A stretch of DNA of 64,000 bases from NCBI RefSeq assembly GCF_006717145.1, contig NZ_VFQF01000002.1, positions 310,001 through 374,000 of the forward strand, read 5' to 3'. This document shows, piece after piece, positions 26,501 to 34,497 of this stretch (the first letter of the stretch is position 1; every line of letters starts with the position of its first letter). Made by a program: the position numbers and the translations under genes. The DNA comes from Humibacillus xanthopallidus. GTDB taxonomy: Bacteria > Actinomycetota > Actinomycetes > Actinomycetales > Dermatophilaceae. The notes beneath the pieces are model-generated. The model made no database searches. It was not told the DNA's origin and was given only the letters and a program-made list of their open reading frames with translations.

Positions 26501-27963
26501 CTTGCCTGCACCGCCTTCTCGTAGAGGGTCGGGAACCGACCGTCGGGGTCGTAGCGCCGCTTGACGGGCCGGTATGCCGCGTCGCCGTAGAGCCGGGCGA
26601 AGGTGGCCTCGTCGTAGTAGGCGTCGGAGTAGAGCGACTTGTGGCCACCGAGGTCGGTGACCTGCCGCTCGATGGCGCGGTTGACATCACCATCGGCTGC
26701 GCCGGGCGCGATGGGGACGGTCGACCAGAAGCCGACGTTGACGTAGCGCTCGTCGGGGCGCATCGGGTAGAGCGGCCAGGGCGGGTCGTCAGCCGCACCG
26801 GAGCCCTCGCTGGGCTCGACCTGCCCACCGTGCGCACCGGGACGGAGCTGGATGGGGCAGAGCCAGATCGGCTCGATCGGCACCTCGCGCAGGAACCACG
26901 AGACGAAGTCGGCCGTGCGATCCAGGGGGATCTCGACGTCCTGCACGACCCGCTCGTTCGGGGGGCGTCCGCGCCAGCGGTCGATGCGCCCCATCACGTG
27001 GTGCCGGTTCTCGAGGGCGACGATGCGCCAGTAGACGTCGCTGCGCAGCAGGTGCCGCGGCCAGAGGCGGCGCACGGCCGGGACCTGCGCCCCGAAGGCG
27101 CGGCTGCACCAGAACCAGTCGGTGTCCCACCGCCACAGGTAGTCGTGCGCCGTGAGGACGTCGCGGCGCCGGGTCTGCATCGAGCGGTAGAAGATCTCGT
27201 CGCCGGTGTAGTCGCTCGGGCGCACCCGCCCCTCGAGGTCGTCGGTCCACCGGGCGAGGGTCAGGTAGGACTCGGTCGCGCTGAAGACGACGCCGTCGAC
27301 GAAGTCGACCCGCTCGCCCCCGTGGGCCCGAGTCGACATCACCTCGTCGACGACGTCGAGGAGGTCCGTGACCGACGGGAAGCGGACGTGGCGGAGGCAG
27401 ACGTAGGGCAGCGCCGGCTCGAGCTCGATGACGAGGTCGAGGGCGTAGCCGAGCGACCCGTAGGAGTTGGGGAAGGTGCGGAAGAGGTCGGCGTGCTCGC
27501 CGTCCGGGGTCGCGGTGACCACCTCGCCCCCGCCGGTGAGGATGCGCATCTCGCGGACCGACTCGTGCGGCAGCCCGTTGCGGAAGGACGCGGCCTCGAT
27601 GCCGAGCCCCGTCACGGCGCCGCCGATCGTGATGGTGCGCAGCTGGGGCACGACGAGAGGCACGAAGCCGTGGGGGAGCAGCTCGTCGACGAGCTGCTCG
27701 TAGGTCGTCAGGCCCCCGACCCGCGCCGTGCAGGCGCCGGCGTCGACCTCGACGACGCCCTGGAGGGACGACAGGTCAAGGCCGGGAGCAGTCGCCGCGG
27801 CGCGCGTGCGGAAGAGGTTGGACGTGCGCTTGGCCAGCCGGACCGGCTGGTCGGTCGGCAGGGCGGCATACGCCGCGGCGGCCTCGGCGATGGCGTGCTC
27901 GTGTTGACGGGCCCGCGCGTGCGTGTCTGGCGGGCCCGTCAACACGGACGTGCCGAAGGTCAC
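26497..27963 (-). CDS. FAD-dependent oxidoreductase (DHCR24/BfaA-like, 10-methyl fatty acid reductase)
   Basis: 488 residues. FAD-binding type 4 domain (about 40-215; SSLQGVVEVDAGACTARVGG, VVPQLRTITIGGAVTGLGIEA, GSLGYALDLVIELEP) and a DWF1/DHCR24-like C-terminal part (VFSATESYLTLARW, RVVQDVEIPLDRTADFVSWF). In described actinobacteria the enzyme reduces the 10-methylene intermediate to the 10-methyl branch. It is first in a two-gene operon with the methyltransferase, the reverse of the order I recall from mycobacteria. Membrane-associated use of phospholipid acyl chains is expected. Confidence 0.85.
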   Translation of the reverse strand: MTFGTSVLTGPPDTHARARQHEHAIAEAAAAYAALPTDQPVRLAKRTSNLFRTRAAATAPGLDLSSLQGVVEVDAGACTARVGGLTTYEQLVDELLPHGFVPLVVPQLRTITIGGAVTGLGIEAASFRNGLPHESVREMRILTGGGEVVTATPDGEHADLFRTFPNSYGSLGYALDLVIELEPALPYVCLRHVRFPSVTDLLDVVDEVMSTRAHGGERVDFVDGVVFSATESYLTLARWTDDLEGRVRPSDYTGDEIFYRSMQTRRRDVLTAHDYLWRWDTDWFWCSRAFGAQVPAVRRLWPRHLLRSDVYWRIVALENRHHVMGRIDRWRGRPPNERVVQDVEIPLDRTADFVSWFLREVPIEPIWLCPIQLRPGAHGGQVEPSEGSGAADDPPWPLYPMRPDERYVNVGFWSTVPIAPGAADGDVNRAIERQVTDLGGHKSLYSDAYYDEATFARLYGDAAYRPVKRRYDPDGRFPTLYEKAVQAR

Positions 27964-28064
27964 CCTTCCGTCCTACCAAAGGCAGAGGCCTGCTGTCGCA
28001 GGGATTGTGCTGGGAATCTGCTGGGAGTTGGTGCGGCCCGCCGTCGTCGGGCGACCGCGCGGGC

Positions 28065-28691
28065 TCACTCGCGGGCGAGCAGCGTCACCCCGAGGCCGAC
28101 CATCATCGTGCCGCCGGCCGCGCCGAGCCGGTCGAGGCGGTGTGGCTGACGCGCGAACCAGTCGCGCGCCTTCGACGCGAGCAGCGCCCAGATGCTGTCG
28201 GAGCAGATCGCCATGACACCGAAGACGAGCCCGAGCACGGCCATCTGGATGCTGACGTGGCCGGCCGCGGTGTTGGTGAACTGCGGCAGGAAGGCGACGA
28301 AGAAGAGGATCGTCTTCGGGTTGGTGACCCCGACGACGAAGCCGATGCGCAACGCGTGCCCGTGGGGGGCGGCGGTCTCGGTCTCGAGGGCCTGGCGTGC
28401 CTCGCCCCGGTGCCGGATGGCCTGGATGCCGAGCCAGATGACGTAGGCCGCACCGGCGACCTTGATGACCGAGTAGGCGGTGGCGCTCGCAGCCACGACG
28501 GCGCCGAGCCCGACGGCGACGAGCAGCACCTGAACCGTCACGCCGATGCCGTTGCCGACGACGGAGAGCAGGGCCTCGCGCCGGCCCACGGTGAGCGCGC
28601 GGCCGATGGTGAAGAGCAGGCTCGGACCCGGCACCTGGATGAAGAGGATCGAGGCGACGAGGAAGGCGAGCCACTGGCTTGAGGTGGGCAC
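28065..28691 (-). CDS. LysE/RhtB-family amino acid exporter
   Basis: 208 residues, six membrane helices. Family motifs: FIQVPGPSLLFTIGRALTVGRR, GNGIGVTVQVLLVAVGLG, VIKVAGAAYVIWLGIQAIR and GFVVGVTNPKTILFFVAFLPQF. Exports amino acids or their derivatives; substrate unknown. The GTG at 28691 is used because upstream in-frame sequence lacks membrane character. Only 31 bases from the sigma gene that reads in the same direction. Confidence 0.88.
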   Translation of the reverse strand: MPTSSQWLAFLVASILFIQVPGPSLLFTIGRALTVGRREALLSVVGNGIGVTVQVLLVAVGLGAVVAASATAYSVIKVAGAAYVIWLGIQAIRHRGEARQALETETAAPHGHALRIGFVVGVTNPKTILFFVAFLPQFTNTAAGHVSIQMAVLGLVFGVMAICSDSIWALLASKARDWFARQPHRLDRLGAAGGTMMVGLGVTLLARE

Positions 28692-28722
28692 GGCACCAGT
28701 GTGAGGGATGAGCAGGTGCCGG

Positions 28723-30006
28723 TCATCCCGTTTCCGAGGTGTGGTCGCCGGGCTCGGCGGCGCGCCGCAGGCAGAAGCGCCGCAGCGGCTCCGCCTCCAT
28801 GACCTCGGCGAGGTCGCGGTAGAGCGCCGCAGCCTCCCCACGCCGCCCCGTGCGCCATGCGATGTCGGCGAGCGCCAGGGCCGCATCACGACGGGCGTAT
28901 GCCGCCGCGCCGGCTTCCAGGGTCCGCAGCTCCCGCTCGACCTCGGCGGTGTCGCCGCCGCGGGCGAGGCGCCCGTGCGCGGTCGCCGAGAGTCGAGCGA
29001 CCTGCACGGCGGGCGAGGGCCAGCGCTGCTCGAGCGCGACGTAGAGCTGGACGATCCGCTCCCAGTCGGTGTCGGCGAAGGACCTCGCGCTCGAGTGCAG
29101 CCCCGCGATCGCGGCCTCGAGGGCGAAGCGGCCGTCGCCTGCCGCAGCCAGGGTCGCGTCGGCGAGCCCGGCCCGAAGCAGGGCGAGGTCCCACCGGCTG
29201 CGGTCGACCTCGTCGAGGGCGAGCCCCGTGCCCGTCTCGTCGATGCGACCCGGTCGACGGGCCAGCCCGAGACGGATCACGGCGCGCAGGCCGCGGGCCT
29301 CGGTGTCGGACGGGTAGGCCGCGACGACGGCGTCGGCGATGGAGAGCGCCTGGCGCCCGGTGTCGGCCACACCGTCGGCCGGGTCGAGCACCGTCCGGTG
29401 GGCGACGGTGAACATGCCTGCGACACAGGCGAGCACGACGGGCAGCCGGCGCTCCCGCTCAGACGCGTCGGGGATGTGGAAGCTGCCGCGCGCCTCGCTC
29501 AGAGCGCGCTTGGCCCGGGTGAGCCGGGCTGCTGCCGCGGTCTCCTGGATGCCGAGATGGCCGGCGATCTCGGGCACGGTGAGCCCGCAGACGACCCGGA
29601 GCGCGAGCACCATGCGCGAGGCAGGAGAGATCGCCTCGTCGCAGGCGACGAAGAGCAGGGCGAGCCGGTCGTCGAGGCCAGCACGGGAGAGGTCGTCGGC
29701 ATCCATGGCGGTCCGGTCGGTGACGGGGGCAGCCGTGAGGTCCGTGTCGGGGCGGGCGAGCTCGGGGGCGAGCCGGCGCAGGGTGGTCCGGCGCCGGGCG
29801 TCGTCGAGCCAGGCTCGCCTCGCCACCGAGGTGCACCACGCGGCATACGACTCGATCGGCCTGCCGCCGGCCCGCTCGTGGGCGGCGGCCCGCGCGACGG
29901 CCTCAGCGGCATATTCCTCGGCGTCGTCGAGGCTGCCGGTGAAGGAGGCGAGGGCGCGCACGATGCGCGGCCACGCCTCCTCGAACTCACCCGGCCCGAG
30001 CGGCAC
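28723..30006 (-). CDS. ECF42-like RNA polymerase sigma factor (second copy)
   Basis: 427 residues. Region 2 (about 10-75, DDAEEYAAEAVARAAAHER, WCTSVARRAWLDDARRR), region 4 (about 125-180, LTVPEIAGHLGIQETAAAARLTRAKR) and a long TPR-like C-terminus (LDEVDRSRWDLALL, AGRRGEAAALYRDL-like). Region 2 is more diverged than in the copy at 18491. The GTG directly follows the stop of the DGPF gene (TGAGTG), so the two are one unit behind the TGTCGA promoter. Confidence 0.87.
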   Translation of the reverse strand: MPLGPGEFEEAWPRIVRALASFTGSLDDAEEYAAEAVARAAAHERAGGRPIESYAAWCTSVARRAWLDDARRRTTLRRLAPELARPDTDLTAAPVTDRTAMDADDLSRAGLDDRLALLFVACDEAISPASRMVLALRVVCGLTVPEIAGHLGIQETAAAARLTRAKRALSEARGSFHIPDASERERRLPVVLACVAGMFTVAHRTVLDPADGVADTGRQALSIADAVVAAYPSDTEARGLRAVIRLGLARRPGRIDETGTGLALDEVDRSRWDLALLRAGLADATLAAAGDGRFALEAAIAGLHSSARSFADTDWERIVQLYVALEQRWPSPAVQVARLSATAHGRLARGGDTAEVERELRTLEAGAAAYARRDAALALADIAWRTGRRGEAAALYRDLAEVMEAEPLRRFCLRRAAEPGDHTSETG

Positions 30007-30444
30007 TCACATCCCCGTCGGGAAGACCTTGCGCCACTCGATGCGGCCGCCCGTGGGCACGAGGGCGGCGATGCGGCGGGCCGTGTCCTCGTCGTCGGTC
30101 TCGACGAGGTAGAAGCCGGTGATCACCTCGGCGGTGTCGGTGAACGGCCCGTCGGTGTAGACGGCGTCCTCGACGAGCCTGTCCTTGCCCCCGGGCCGGA
30201 CCGTGCCGCCGTGGCGGGAGTTCTGCAGGGCCGCCCCGCCGACGACCCGGGCGCCGAGGTCCGCGACCGCGAGCTGGAAGGCCTCGTGCTCGGGGAAGGA
30301 CGCGTTCATGTCGGGTGGAGCTGCCTGGGCGCCGGGGGCGCTCGGGTCCTTGCCGGCCGGGGCGGCGCCGGGATCCCCGCCGCCCAGGTAGGCGTCGGAG
30401 TTCCAGTCGGGCTCGTGGATCAGGTAGGCGTACGTGTCGGCCAT
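30007..30444 (-). CDS. DGPF/YCII-domain protein (second copy)
   Basis: 145 residues. Carries VYTDGPFTDTAEVITGFYLVE, the DGPF signature, followed by EDTARRIAALVPTGGRIEWRK. Compared with the copy at 18108 it has a Pro/Gly/Ala-rich N-terminal insertion (DPGAAPAGKDPSAPG). Start ATG with GAAGGAG upstream. Paired partner of the sigma factor at 28723; exact function unknown. Confidence 0.87.
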   Translation of the reverse strand: MADTYAYLIHEPDWNSDAYLGGGDPGAAPAGKDPSAPGAQAAPPDMNASFPEHEAFQLAVADLGARVVGGAALQNSRHGGTVRPGGKDRLVEDAVYTDGPFTDTAEVITGFYLVETDDEDTARRIAALVPTGGRIEWRKVFPTGM

Positions 30445-30520
30445 GGCCGGCTCCTTCGTGGTCTGGCGCGCCGGGTCGGGTTGACGCCTGCGCTCGTGGC
30501 GACCCTCGCCACATCATCCT

Positions 30521-30547
30521 GACGAACTCGGCCGTCTGGAATCGACA
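30521..30547 (-). promoter_or_regulatory. ECF42-type promoter (TGTCGA, 17 bases, CGTC)
   Basis: On the minus strand TGTCGA (30547-30542) and CGTC (30524-30521) are exactly 17 bases apart, upstream of the second DGPF gene, matching the promoter at 18000. Confidence 0.65.
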
Positions 30548-30558
30548 CGATGGCCGAA

Positions 30559-32079
30559 TCAGTCGCGCAGCTTGTGCAGCCGGGTCTCGAGCGACGCGCG
30601 GCGGTGCTCGTTGCCGGGCAGCTCGACGTAGCGCTCGCCGAACGTCGCGAGCAGGGCGTCGTCGAGCCGCCGCACGGCGCCGGGCGGGTAGCGGTAGCCC
30701 ATCCGCGCGCTGAGGTCGGCGCCGTCGACGGGGGCGATGACCTCGGCCAGCTGCTCCACCGACGTGATGCCGAGCTCGAGCAGCAGCCCCGACACCCACG
30801 TGTAGTGGTCACCGCGCGACCAGCCGGCGTCGGCGTACTTTCCCGCGAGGAACTTCGCGAGGTCCTGCGCGTCGATGCCGCCCCCGCCGCCGGGCTCGTC
30901 GGGGTCTGCGGGCCGCTCGGGCAGGGCCTGCTGGAGCCGGTCGCGGATCGCGGAGAACTCGCGGTCGGCGAGCTCGAGCAGCCCTGCGGCGAGGGTGAAG
31001 CGCCGGTCGAGGTCGTGGGCGTGCTCCTCGGGCACGGTGCCCTTGTAGCGGATGTCGTGCTCGAACTCGGCCCACGCGTGCTGGAGCACCGTCCGGATCT
31101 GCACCGAGGCGCTCCGCCGCCGCAGCGAGGCGTATGCCGCCGGGATCGTCCTGCTCGCGTCGACCGACACGAGCAGGTGGCGGCTGGCATAGCCGAAGCG
31201 ACCGGCCCGGGCCGTCTCCTGGCCCATGTCGCGGTCGTCGATGACCGCGAGCTCCTCCGCGAGCAGCTTGGCCACGGCGGTGACGTCGTCGGGCACGAAG
31301 GTGATGACCCGGACGCCGATCTGGTCGGTGATGTCGACGAGCGGGTGGGGGTGCAGCAGCTTGCCGTCGCGGCGCTGCTCGGCCTTGGCCGCGAAGGACT
31401 CGACGCTTTTGGTGCGGCCCGTCACCGACAGGTAGTTGATGCCCGCGTCGTCGAGCAGCTCGCGCACCAGCTGCACGAAGCGCTCGGTGGCCTCCTCGAG
31501 CTCCGGGCGACCGGCGGCATACGCGGCGATGGCCGTGCTGATGGCCGTGGTGGTGGCTGACTCGTCGGGCATGGCGCCATCCTGCCGTGCGCGTCGCTGC
31601 TGTGGCAGCCAGACCCCCGGCGGTTGCGGGGGCAGGGCCACCCGGTCGGAGGTCCGCCGCCGGGTCCACCAGTGCGCGCTCTCGCACTCCACGCCCCAGC
31701 TGTACCTGCCGCCAAGCCAGTCGGGGACCTCGCCCACCCGGTGCTCGGCATGGGCCGGAAAGGCCCGGCCGGCCCTGTCCACGAAGGCCACCGCACCGTC
31801 GTCCTCCCAACGGCCACAGGCAGGCCCCGACGTCCCGGCCTCGGGGGGTGCGGGGCAGGGAAACAGGTGGTGCAGCCCCACGGTGAAGCCCAGCAGACGG
31901 TAGAGGCCCACCACTGACTCGAGCGAGGCGGGCAGCTGCCCAGCCTCGAGTCGCGCGATGCGGCCTGGGGGGGCGCCGGCGAGCCGTGCCAGCTCGCGCT
32001 GGCTCAGCTGCCGCGCGTGACGGACATGGCGAAGCGCGTCGGCATGGGCGTCGGGGCCGTGGCCCGCTGCTTCGATCAT
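30559..32079 (-). CDS. XRE helix-turn-helix fused in frame to a RelA/SpoT-type alarmone synthetase
   Basis: 506 residues from the ATG at 32079. An XRE HTH (about 15-75; LSQRELARLAGAPPGRIARLEAG) and a Trp/Arg/Pro-rich linker lead to a RelA/SpoT synthetase domain (about 195-335): GRTKSVESFAAK, DQIGVRVITF, FGYASRHLLV and VQIRTVLQHAWAEFEHDIRYKG, all key residues kept. A helical C-terminal part follows. No hydrolase domain. An internal ATG at 31572 (AGGA nine bases upstream) would give a 337-residue synthetase, so the gene may yield one fused product, two products, or be two merged genes. No stop occurs in the 169 codons between. Confidence 0.75.
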   Translation of the reverse strand: MIEAAGHGPDAHADALRHVRHARQLSQRELARLAGAPPGRIARLEAGQLPASLESVVGLYRLLGFTVGLHHLFPCPAPPEAGTSGPACGRWEDDGAVAFVDRAGRAFPAHAEHRVGEVPDWLGGRYSWGVECESAHWWTRRRTSDRVALPPQPPGVWLPQQRRARQDGAMPDESATTTAISTAIAAYAAGRPELEEATERFVQLVRELLDDAGINYLSVTGRTKSVESFAAKAEQRRDGKLLHPHPLVDITDQIGVRVITFVPDDVTAVAKLLAEELAVIDDRDMGQETARAGRFGYASRHLLVSVDASRTIPAAYASLRRRSASVQIRTVLQHAWAEFEHDIRYKGTVPEEHAHDLDRRFTLAAGLLELADREFSAIRDRLQQALPERPADPDEPGGGGGIDAQDLAKFLAGKYADAGWSRGDHYTWVSGLLLELGITSVEQLAEVIAPVDGADLSARMGYRYPPGAVRRLDDALLATFGERYVELPGNEHRRASLETRLHKLRD

Positions 32080-32282
32080 GGTCCGAGCCTCGGTGGCTGG
32101 CGAGGGTGAAGGAAGGGCCCGCGTCGTCGCTGTGGACGGCGCGAGGAAGCCGGGCTCCCACTCCGGGGGCTGTGGACGGCGTCGCGGACGGCGATGAAGG
32201 GCGGCCACGGGGATGGCGACAAGGCTGGGAATGTCCGGGACGGAGCCGGTCGGTTGGCTGTCGGGGCGAGGGTGTCAGCTGC

Positions 32283-32484
32283 CTCTGCGTTGAGTCGTGG
32301 GGTGACTCAGCTGCGATCCGTCGCGCATCAGGCGGCCCAGGTGGGGCGAGCTGAGTCAAGGGGTGACTCAACACAGAGGGCGTGAGGTCGTCTGCCCGGG
32401 CCGCGCCCACGGCGTACGTCGCCGGAGACTTGCACTGCGCTGGGTGGGCCCGAGCTGAGTCAACGGGTGACTCAACACAGAGGG
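32283..32484. repeat. Repeat family B: three TGAGTC/GACTCA dyads
   Basis: Copies: 32283-32310 (CTCTGCGTTGAGTC .. GTGACTCAG), 32348-32380 and 32452-32484, the last two 33 bases long with one mismatch and 104 bp apart. Each holds TGAGTC, 6-7 bases, GACTCA. The 532-base gap between the divergent XRE-synthetase and GNAT genes (32080-32611) shows no gene otherwise. A related 12-bp array lies at 63347. Confidence 0.8.
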
Positions 32485-32611
32485 AGCGCGGATCACTCGG
32501 CTGAACTGCCACGGGGGAGTGCTGTTGCGAAGGGGCGGTGGCGTGGCTGCGCGATCCTCGGCTGCAGCAATGCGGATGACGGCGGGCTCCCGGCCGTGCG
32601 AGCGTGACGTC

Positions 32612-33175
32612 ATGCACGTCGAGACCCCGCGCCTGATCATCCGCCCGTGGAGCCACGACGAGGCCGAGCGCCTCCTCGACATCCAGAGCCGCCTCGAGGT
32701 CGTGAAGTGGCTCGGTGACGGCGAGCCGGTGCTCATGAAGGACCTCGACGAGGCGCACGAGCGGATCGACCGCTACCACCGCCGGAGCGAGAACCCGCCC
32801 CTCGGCTTCTGGGCCGTCGAGGTGCGTGCCACCCGTGACGAGCCGAGCAGGATCGCGGGGTCCGTCATCCTCCTGACCCTGCCCAACGACGACCACGGCG
32901 AGGTCGAGATCGGCTGGCACCTGCACCCCGACTCCTGGGGCAGGGGCTACGCCACCGAGGCTGCGGCGGCAGTCATGCAGCACGGCTTCGACGGGGGGCT
33001 GCCCGAGATCTTCGCCCTCACGCACACCGACAACGAGCCCTCCAAGGCCGTGTGCCGTCGCCTCGGCATGGATGACCTCGGCATCATCGAGAAGTACTAC
33101 GAGGGCGAGTCGTGCCTCTTCCGGATGACGCCCGAGCGCTGGTCCGCCACCGGTGGTGGAGGAGCGACAGGCTGA
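32612..33175 (+). CDS. GNAT-family N-acetyltransferase
   Basis: 187 residues. RimJ/RimL-type: VETPRLIIRPWSHDEAERLLD at the N-terminus, the acetyl-CoA loop HPDSWGRGYATEAAAAVMQHGF, then LTHTDNEPSKAVCRRLGM. Substrate (amine or N-terminus) unknown. The last 92 bases overlap the 3' end of the convergent permease gene. Confidence 0.87.
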   Translation: MHVETPRLIIRPWSHDEAERLLDIQSRLEVVKWLGDGEPVLMKDLDEAHERIDRYHRRSENPPLGFWAVEVRATRDEPSRIAGSVILLTLPNDDHGEVEIGWHLHPDSWGRGYATEAAAAVMQHGFDGGLPEIFALTHTDNEPSKAVCRRLGMDDLGIIEKYYEGESCLFRMTPERWSATGGGGATG

Positions 33176-34424
33176 CGATCCCCAGCGCCCAGAGGGCGTG
33201 GAGCCCGTTCGCGGCCAGGAGGCCGAGCACGCTGACGAAGGCCACCGCGGCGGTCCACCACGCCGTCGACCAGCGCGGCAGCAGCACCAGCGCCGACGCC
33301 GTGCCGAGCACGTAGACGAGGGTGAAGCACCCGGTGGCCAGCAGCATGAGCGGGGTGAGGCCGAGCCCGAGCACAGCCGTGACGAGCAGCGACAGCGTGG
33401 CGGCGACGCCGATGACGACCACGCCGCGCCGGGGGACCTCTCCCACCCCGGCGCCCGGGGCGAGCCAGCCGGGCAGGGCGCCCTCGTGGGCCAGAGCCGC
33501 AGCGAGCCGCGAGCCACCGGCGAAGTAGGCGTTCATCGCCCCCAGGGTGAGCAGCACGGCGACGACCGCCGTCACCACACGGGCCGGGTCTCCGAGCGCG
33601 ATGGCGAGCAGGTCCGAGAGCGGCGCCTGGCTGCGACCGGCGTCGGCACCGAGCACGAGGATGCTCGTCGCCGCCAGCCCGAGGTAGAGCACGCCGACGA
33701 CAGTCACCGCGAGCGCGGTTGCCCGCGGCACGTCACGGCGGGGGTCGCGGTACTCCCCGGCGAGCGATGCGACCGCCTCCCACCCGGCGAAGCCCCAGAC
33801 GAGCACCGCAGCCGCGGAACCGACGGCGCCCCACCCGTTCGGTGCGAACGGCGTCAGGGACTCGGTGCTGCCGTGCGGCAGTGCGAGCGCCATCGTCGCG
33901 GTCATCAGCAGCGCCAGCACCGTCGCGAGCCCCAGCTGCACGCGCCCGGAGAGGCGCAGACCAGCGATGTTCATCGCAGCCGTGCCGAGGATGAGCGCGA
34001 GCGCGACGCCGAGTGCCGTAGCTCGTCCACCTCCGACGACATCGGCGACGTAGCCCCCGGCCATCATCGAGGCCGGTGGTGCCCCGACCGGCACGGCGAA
34101 CAGGAAGCACCACCCCACGGCTGCGGCCGCGCGGTCGCCGAAGGCCTGCCGCACGTAGGTCGACACACCCCCCGAGCCGGGGTATCGCGCGCCGAGGGCC
34201 GCGAAGGTGCTCGCCAGCGGGACCGAGAGGACGACGAGCGCGCCCCACGCCACGAGCGAGGCCGGCCCCGCAAGGTCCGCAGCCAGCGCCGGGAGAGTGA
34301 TGACACCCGTGCCGAGCACGGCGCCCACGGACAGTGCGGTTCCCTGGGCGAGCGAGAGCCCGCCGCGACGGGTGGTCGGTGCGGTGGGGGTCCGGCTCGT
34401 CGTGAGCCCCTCGGTCGTCGTCAC
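33084..34424 (-). CDS. APC-family amino acid permease
   Basis: 446 residues, about 12 membrane helices. GTALSVGAVLGTGVITLPALAA is the unwound helix-1 substrate motif; YPGSGGVSTYVRQAFGDRAA and VWGFAGWEAVASLAGEYRDPRRDVP are further family marks. Imports or exchanges amino acids. The GTG at 34424 is preferred because an in-frame ATG at 34490 would almost touch the divergent MocR start and add a charged, non-membrane leader. Likely regulated by that MocR protein. Confidence 0.87.
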   Translation of the reverse strand: MTTTEGLTTSRTPTAPTTRRGGLSLAQGTALSVGAVLGTGVITLPALAADLAGPASLVAWGALVVLSVPLASTFAALGARYPGSGGVSTYVRQAFGDRAAAAVGWCFLFAVPVGAPPASMMAGGYVADVVGGGRATALGVALALILGTAAMNIAGLRLSGRVQLGLATVLALLMTATMALALPHGSTESLTPFAPNGWGAVGSAAAVLVWGFAGWEAVASLAGEYRDPRRDVPRATALAVTVVGVLYLGLAATSILVLGADAGRSQAPLSDLLAIALGDPARVVTAVVAVLLTLGAMNAYFAGGSRLAAALAHEGALPGWLAPGAGVGEVPRRGVVVIGVAATLSLLVTAVLGLGLTPLMLLATGCFTLVYVLGTASALVLLPRWSTAWWTAAVAFVSVLGLLAANGLHALWALGIVSLSLLHHRWRTSARASSGRGTTRPRSTSR

Positions 34425-34445
34425 GGATCGAGCCTGCCTCACCAG

Positions 34446-34489
34446 TGGACCGGTCAGAAGGTCCACATCGGTCCGACTCGTATGGTCCA
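34446..34489. promoter_or_regulatory. GGTCC-repeat operator between permease and MocR genes
   Basis: TGGACC (34446-34451) and GGTCCA (34460-34465) form a palindrome; further GGTCC copies start at 34470 and 34484. TATGGT (34481-34486) may be the MocR -10. The 73-base divergent gap offers sites for the MocR protein to control both genes. Confidence 0.5.
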
Positions 34490-34497
34490 ATCACCAT

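Noticed and set aside
26476-28149. 557-codon plus-strand frame
   Set aside because: Antisense to the FAD reductase of the 10-methyl fatty acid operon, which has clear FAD motifs; shadow frame.
28708-30522. 604-codon plus-strand frame
   Set aside because: Antisense to the second sigma/DGPF module; low-complexity Gly/Arg/Val translation without any motif.
34424-34490. Longer N-terminus for the APC permease starting at 34490
   Set aside because: It would leave seven bases to the divergent MocR start and add a polar leader across the GGTCC operator; the GTG at 34424 is more sensible.
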